From Phycisphaerales bacterium (lineage in GTDB: Bacteria > Planctomycetota > Phycisphaerae > Phycisphaerales > SM1A02), in the NCBI GenBank assembly GCA_007127615.1, contig SKZB01000313.1:1-8413 (forward strand): a DNA stretch of 8,413 nucleotides, read 5' to 3'. Shown here piece by piece: positions 5,669 through 8,413 of this stretch. A model generated the notes under the pieces. It ran no database searches, was not told the DNA's origin, and saw nothing but the letters and a program-made list of their open reading frames with translations. Position 1 is the first letter of the stretch; each line of letters begins with the position of its first letter. A program made the translations under genes and the position numbers.

Positions 5669-7456
5669 ATGGTCAACTACAACCTCATCGATCAGATCGG
5701 AATCGACGATTCCGAAGCGGATACGCTGATCCGCGAAGCGTTCGGCACCGACGTCGCCGACGGCAACATGGACAGTCTCATCCGCAGCGACATCCAGAGT
5801 TTTCAGGTCGGCAATATCCTTCAGGGAAAGATTGTCGGCCGGGCCGGCGATGACGTCGTCATTGAAGTCGGTCTCAAGTCCGAGGGGCTCGTCAACAAGT
5901 CCGAATTCGACGACGAAGACGAAATTGAAAACGGCCAGGTCGTGGAAGTTCTGCTCGAAGAGCTCGAGGATGAATCGGGGATCGTCAAACTCTCCAAGCG
6001 CAAGGCCGACCGCATTCGCGGTTGGGAACGCGTGCTTGAAACCAAGAAGGAAGGCGACGTCGTCGAAGGCACCTGCATGCGAAAGATCAAGGGCGGCCTG
6101 CTCGTCGACATCGGCGTGCCGGTCTTCCTCCCCGCCTCGCAGGTGGATATACGTCGTCCCGGTGACATCGGCGAGTTCATCGGCAAGACGATTCGTGCCG
6201 TCATCCTCAAGGTCGATGAGGAGCGTCGCAATATCGTGATCTCCCGCCGCCGCCTGATCGAACAGGAGCGGGAGGAAGCCAAGGCCAAACTGCTCAGCAA
6301 TGTCAAGGAAGGCGACCTCATCAAGGGCACCGTCACCAACATCGCTGACTTCGGCGCGTTCGTCGATCTCGGCGGTATCGACGGTCTGCTGCACATTACC
6401 GATATGAGCTGGGGACGGGTCAGTCACCCCACCGAGGTGGTCCGGATCGGCGACAAAATCGAGGTCAAGATCCTCAAGATTGATATGGACAAGGAGAAGA
6501 TCGCCCTCGGCCTCAAGCAGAAGGAAGATTCGCCCTGGGAGAACATCGAGGACAAATATCCCGTCAACAGCCGCGTGACCGGCAAGGCCGTCAACCTTGT
6601 CTCTTACGGGGCGTTCGTGCAGCTTGAAGAGGGCATTGAGGGTCTGGTTCACATCTCTGAGATGTCCTGGACCAAGCGCGTCAACCATCCGAGCGAAGTC
6701 GTTAACGTCGGCGATGAGATTGAAGTCGTCGTCCTCGACATCAACAAGGACAAGCAGGAAATCTCGCTCGGCATCAAGCAGACCGAGGTCAACCCCTGGG
6801 AACTCGTCGCCGAGAAGTACCCCGCCGGCACGATTATCGAAGGCACCGTGCGCAATCTCGCGAACTACGGCGCGTTCGTGGAAATCGAACCCGGCATCGA
6901 CGGCCTTCTGCACGTCTCCGACATGTCGTGGACGGAAAAGATCAGTCACCCCAACGAGAAGTTCAAGAAGGGCGACAAGGTCAAGTGCGTCGTCCTCGAA
7001 ATCGAGCAGGACAAGCAGCGCGTCGGACTCGGCGTCAAGCAGCTCGCCGAAGACCCGTGGCTCAACGCCATTCCCGATGCCTACCAGCCCGGCATGGTTG
7101 TGCACGGCAAGGTCACCAAAATCACCAACTTCGGCGTGTTCGTCGAACTCGAAGAAGGGCTCGAAGGCCTGCTGCACATCTCCGAGCTTTCCGACCAGAA
7201 AGTCGAGAACCCGCAGGATGTTGTCAAGCCCGGCGACGAGGTCGACGTCAAGATCCTTCGTGTCGATACCGGCGACCGGAAGATCGGCCTCTCGCTCAAG
7301 CGGGCGCAGTGGGGCGACACCGATCGGGCCGATGACACCAAAACCGACGACCAGGCCGATGCCGGAGATCGTTCCGGCAAGCCCTCCAAGCCCAAACCCT
7401 CCCGCGGCGGGATGGACGACCACGGAGCGCTCGGGACGGACAAGATTCAATTCTGA
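5669..7456 (+). CDS. rpsA: 30S ribosomal protein S1
   Basis: This is ribosomal protein S1, the large RNA-binding subunit protein that draws mRNA to the 30S ribosome, especially mRNAs with weak Shine-Dalgarno sequences. It has 595 residues and six S1 (OB-fold) domains at about 47-112, 130-195, 214-284, 299-371, 386-457 and 474-544. Domains 3-6 carry the full repeat signature, such as DFGAFVDLGGIDGLLHITDMSW, then SHP or NHP, then VGDKIEV-like strands. Domains 1 and 2 are divergent, as usual for the ribosome-anchoring half of S1. A charged tail (545-595) with an acidic part (TDRADDTKTDDQADAGD) and a basic Pro/Lys part lies beyond the last domain. The ATG at 5669 is chosen because the promoter lies at 5507-5535, so the in-frame upstream codons would be largely untranscribed or leader. 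It is bounded by its own promoter and a strong terminator, so it is probably monocistronic. Confidence 0.97.
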   Translation: MVNYNLIDQIGIDDSEADTLIREAFGTDVADGNMDSLIRSDIQSFQVGNILQGKIVGRAGDDVVIEVGLKSEGLVNKSEFDDEDEIENGQVVEVLLEELEDESGIVKLSKRKADRIRGWERVLETKKEGDVVEGTCMRKIKGGLLVDIGVPVFLPASQVDIRRPGDIGEFIGKTIRAVILKVDEERRNIVISRRRLIEQEREEAKAKLLSNVKEGDLIKGTVTNIADFGAFVDLGGIDGLLHITDMSWGRVSHPTEVVRIGDKIEVKILKIDMDKEKIALGLKQKEDSPWENIEDKYPVNSRVTGKAVNLVSYGAFVQLEEGIEGLVHISEMSWTKRVNHPSEVVNVGDEIEVVVLDINKDKQEISLGIKQTEVNPWELVAEKYPAGTIIEGTVRNLANYGAFVEIEPGIDGLLHVSDMSWTEKISHPNEKFKKGDKVKCVVLEIEQDKQRVGLGVKQLAEDPWLNAIPDAYQPGMVVHGKVTKITNFGVFVELEEGLEGLLHISELSDQKVENPQDVVKPGDEVDVKILRVDTGDRKIGLSLKRAQWGDTDRADDTKTDDQADAGDRSGKPSKPKPSRGGMDDHGALGTDKIQF

Positions 7457-7460
7457 TCCC

Positions 7461-7482
7461 GCCGGTTGAAAGCCGGCTTGTT
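7461..7482 (+). other. Short hairpin after the rpsA stop
   Basis: GCCGGTT (7461-7467) pairs with AGCCGGC (7471-7477, one G-T pair) around GAA, followed by TTGTT. It begins four bases after the rpsA stop. It may be a 3'-end stabilising hairpin or a minor terminator ahead of the main one. Confidence 0.35.
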
Positions 7483-7508
7483 GAGTGATCGATGAATAAC
7501 CCGCACGC

Positions 7509-7543
7509 AAACGCCCCGGACCGGTTCTGGTCCGGGGCGTTTT
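7509..7543 (+). terminator. Strong intrinsic terminator of rpsA, probably bidirectional
   Basis: ACGCCCCGGACC (7511-7522) pairs perfectly with GGTCCGGGGCGT (7529-7540) around a six-base loop. Two A-T pairs (7509-7510 with 7541-7542) extend it to 14 bp. On the plus strand the run TTTT (7540-7543) follows. On the minus strand the same stem ends in TTT, so it can also stop transcription coming from the small minus-strand ORF at 7606-7692. Confidence 0.9.
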
Positions 7544-7605
7544 CCATCGCCCGAAACGAATGAGAGAAAGTCAGGTGTGGAGGACGGGCCGACCCGCGAC
7601 GAGGC

Positions 7606-7692
7606 TCAGCAGAGGGTCGCAAAGGTGAGCAGCGTCAGGAGGGCCAGCCGTTTACGGTTGTCAGTGATCGCCATCAGACTCTTGTACAACAT
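7606..7692 (-). CDS. Small hydrophobic peptide, 28 residues, unknown
   Basis: A short minus-strand frame encodes a 28-residue peptide. A polar, basic front half (MLYKSLMAITDNRKR) is followed by a hydrophobic tail LALLTLLTFATLC. It is preceded by AAGGAG with a 7-base spacer to the ATG at 7692 (4 bases to a neighbouring in-frame ATG at 7695). This is the best ribosome binding site in the window. The transcript would end at the bidirectional terminator at 7509-7543. The 13-residue tail is short for a full membrane span, but basic residues just before it suit membrane association. I recognise no family. Options are a small membrane protein, a type I toxin-like peptide, a leader peptide or a chance ORF; the ribosome binding site and terminator favour a real gene. 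Confidence 0.5.
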   Translation of the reverse strand: MLYKSLMAITDNRKRLALLTLLTFATLC

Positions 7693-7699
7693 CATTGAT

Positions 7700-7705
7700 C
7701 TCCTT
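7700..7705 (-). promoter_or_regulatory. Ribosome binding site of the small minus-strand ORF
   Basis: AAGGAG on the minus strand, followed by ATCA, ATG (7695) and ATG (7692). The 7-base distance favours the second ATG. Most other genes here lack such a strong site, which makes its presence in front of a 28-codon frame notable. Confidence 0.6.
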
Positions 7706-7724
7706 CTGGTCTTTAGTTGTCGTG

Positions 7725-7753
7725 CTCATAAAATGAATCAATCCCCGTGCCGA
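7725..7753 (-). promoter_or_regulatory. Possible promoter of the small minus-strand ORF
   Basis: On the minus strand TCGGCA (7753-7748, 4 of 6) and TATGAG (7730-7725, 4 of 6) are 17 bases apart. Transcription would begin near 7718, leaving a leader of about 25 nt. The match is modest. Confidence 0.3.
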
Positions 7754-7775
7754 TGCAAGCGCGAGTCGTCAATGA

Positions 7776-7804
7776 TTGTGCCAATCGCTGAAAACCGCGA
7801 TATT
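7776..7804 (+). promoter_or_regulatory. Possible promoter of the secreted-protein gene at 7825
   Basis: TTGTGC (7776-7781, 3 of 6) and GATATT (7799-7804, 4 of 6) with a 17-base spacer lie just upstream of the GGAG at 7815-7818. The match is weak, but the surrounding stretch (about 7770-7806) is the most A/T-rich part of an otherwise GC-rich region. Confidence 0.3.
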
Positions 7805-7814
7805 CTCAGACCCT

Positions 7815-7818
7815 GGAG
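7815..7818 (+). promoter_or_regulatory. Ribosome binding site of the secreted-protein gene
   Basis: GGAG followed by a 6-base spacer to the ATG at 7825. This favours 7825 over the later in-frame ATGs at 7834 and 7837. Confidence 0.6.
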
Positions 7819-7824
7819 TGCCGG

Positions 7825-8413
7825 ATGATCCGGATGATGCCTTTTCGCCACACGCACTGCGGTTTCCGACCGACGCTGTTGCTTTCACTGCTGCTGTCAC
7901 TGACCGCTTATTCGGACGCTCCGGCGGCGGTCGGGCGTGAGGAGTCCGGACTGCCCGATGCCGACCAGGTCGTCGAGGCCTACTTCACCGCACGGCAGTG
8001 GGCAGATACGTTTCGCCTGCCCGCGCCGAAGGACGAAGCGGCCCGTGTGCCGCTCGATGGAGCGTCGGGGGTGGCGGTCATTCTCCGGTTGCGCGGGCGC
8101 GTGGTGGCGATGGCCTCCGTGACCGAAGATGACGACACCGAGCAGGATCTGATGGTGCGGCGCGCCCTCGGGCGAGCGCTGGGACAGGTGCTGGGTCATC
8201 CCGCCGTCACCGGCTTGCCCGATGAGATTCGCGGCGAGGTCGGGCAGCATCTGACCCTCGAATTGGAAGTCGCCGGCCGGTTCGAGCCGCTGCCCGGCCG
8301 CTCGTTCCGCCGCGTGATTCAGCGACTCGAACCCGGAGTGCACGGCTTTGCCGTCCGGCGTCGCGGCCGAACCGGCATGCTTTTTCCGTCCAAACTCCGT
8401 GCGGCCAATGCCG
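7825..8413 (+). CDS. Secreted protein, possibly with a divergent AMMECR1-like domain, 3' partial
   Basis: A frame opens at 7825 behind a well-placed GGAG and runs off the right edge after 196 codons without a stop. The N-terminus is a signal peptide: MIRMMPFRHTHCGFRP, then TLLLSLLLSLTA, with a probable cut near AYS-DA (residue 30). The visible mature part resembles, in the right order, an AMMECR1 domain. It has GVAVILRLRGRVVAMASV (where family members have a G-V-F-V-T-L...RGCIG strand), a helical stretch VRRALGRALGQVLGHPAV, a strand HLTLELEVAGRFEPLPG (cf. ...IEVSVLSP.E.I), and RLEPGVHGFAVRRRGRTG ending MLFPSKL (cf. PG.DGL...GGRRG..LPQV). The hallmark RGCIG is not present. AMMECR1 function is poorly known, and a signal peptide would be unusual for that family, so this is a tentative fold-level guess. 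The coding call itself is firm: codon use is GC-rich at third positions, like its neighbours. Confidence 0.8.
   Translation, partial: MIRMMPFRHTHCGFRPTLLLSLLLSLTAYSDAPAAVGREESGLPDADQVVEAYFTARQWADTFRLPAPKDEAARVPLDGASGVAVILRLRGRVVAMASVTEDDDTEQDLMVRRALGRALGQVLGHPAVTGLPDEIRGEVGQHLTLELEVAGRFEPLPGRSFRRVIQRLEPGVHGFAVRRRGRTGMLFPSKLRAANA

Noticed and set aside
5648..7510. A 620-codon open frame on the minus strand opposite rpsA.
   Set aside because: It is the antisense shadow of a long, codon-biased S1 gene; its protein is a monotonous Asp/Val/Leu-rich mirror of the S1 repeats with no domain.
7768..7783. Sigma54-like box on the minus strand (TGGCAC, 5 bases, TTGAC).
   Set aside because: The -24 half is perfect, but the -12 half has GA where GC is essential; a chance match is likely.
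7577..7828. An 83-codon plus-strand frame between rpsA and the last gene.
   Set aside because: No ribosome binding site, no domain, odd composition, and it overlaps the better supported minus-strand small ORF and the promoter region.

Overview
The window is GC-rich, about 60-65% by eye, and bacterial. It probably comes from a planctomycete, possibly Phycisphaerae-like. This rests on a short secreted protein with a C-terminal VPAPGALAL...GRRRRR sorting tail (PEP-CTERM type, a form common in that group), sparse Shine-Dalgarno sequences, and the general look of the proteins. The taxonomic call is an inference; there is no rRNA or other marker beyond ribosomal protein S1.

Layout. (1) Bases 1-2915 carry a metal-uptake ABC operon on the + strand. 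It consists of a TroA/MntA-like substrate-binding protein cut off by the window edge, its ATPase, and an ABC-3 family permease. The permease start overlaps the ATPase stop (ATGA), and its last ~145 residues resemble a DtxR/MntR metalloregulator, so transporter and probable metal sensor are one polypeptide. (2) A PEP-CTERM protein lies on the minus strand at 3046-3699. (3) An upstream region of ~450 bp without a recognisable gene follows. (4) A 12-TM MFS-type transporter lies on the + strand at 4147-5478. (5) At 5507-5668 there is a clear sigma70 promoter with extended -10 and a ~127-nt structured leader, followed by a six-domain ribosomal protein S1 (rpsA) ending at 7456. (6) A strong intrinsic terminator at 7509-7543 can serve both strands. 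(7) A 28-codon minus-strand small ORF with a near-perfect ribosome binding site lies at 7606-7692. (8) Divergent from it, a secreted protein starts at 7825 and runs off the right edge. The visible part resembles, weakly but in the right order, an AMMECR1-type domain.

How the parts relate. The first three genes form one machine: periplasmic capture of Mn/Fe/Zn, ATP hydrolysis and membrane passage, with a cytosolic metal-sensing domain attached to the channel. rpsA stands alone between its own promoter and terminator, and its leader looks built for control of S1 synthesis. The PEP-CTERM protein and the MFS transporter are divergently arranged singletons with no visible functional link to their neighbours.

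The points most worth following up are the permease-regulator fusion, the structured rpsA leader with a terminator-like hairpin just before the start codon, and the small hydrophobic ORF opposite the 3' side of rpsA. No CRISPR array, tRNA, rRNA, insertion sequence or phage gene was seen.
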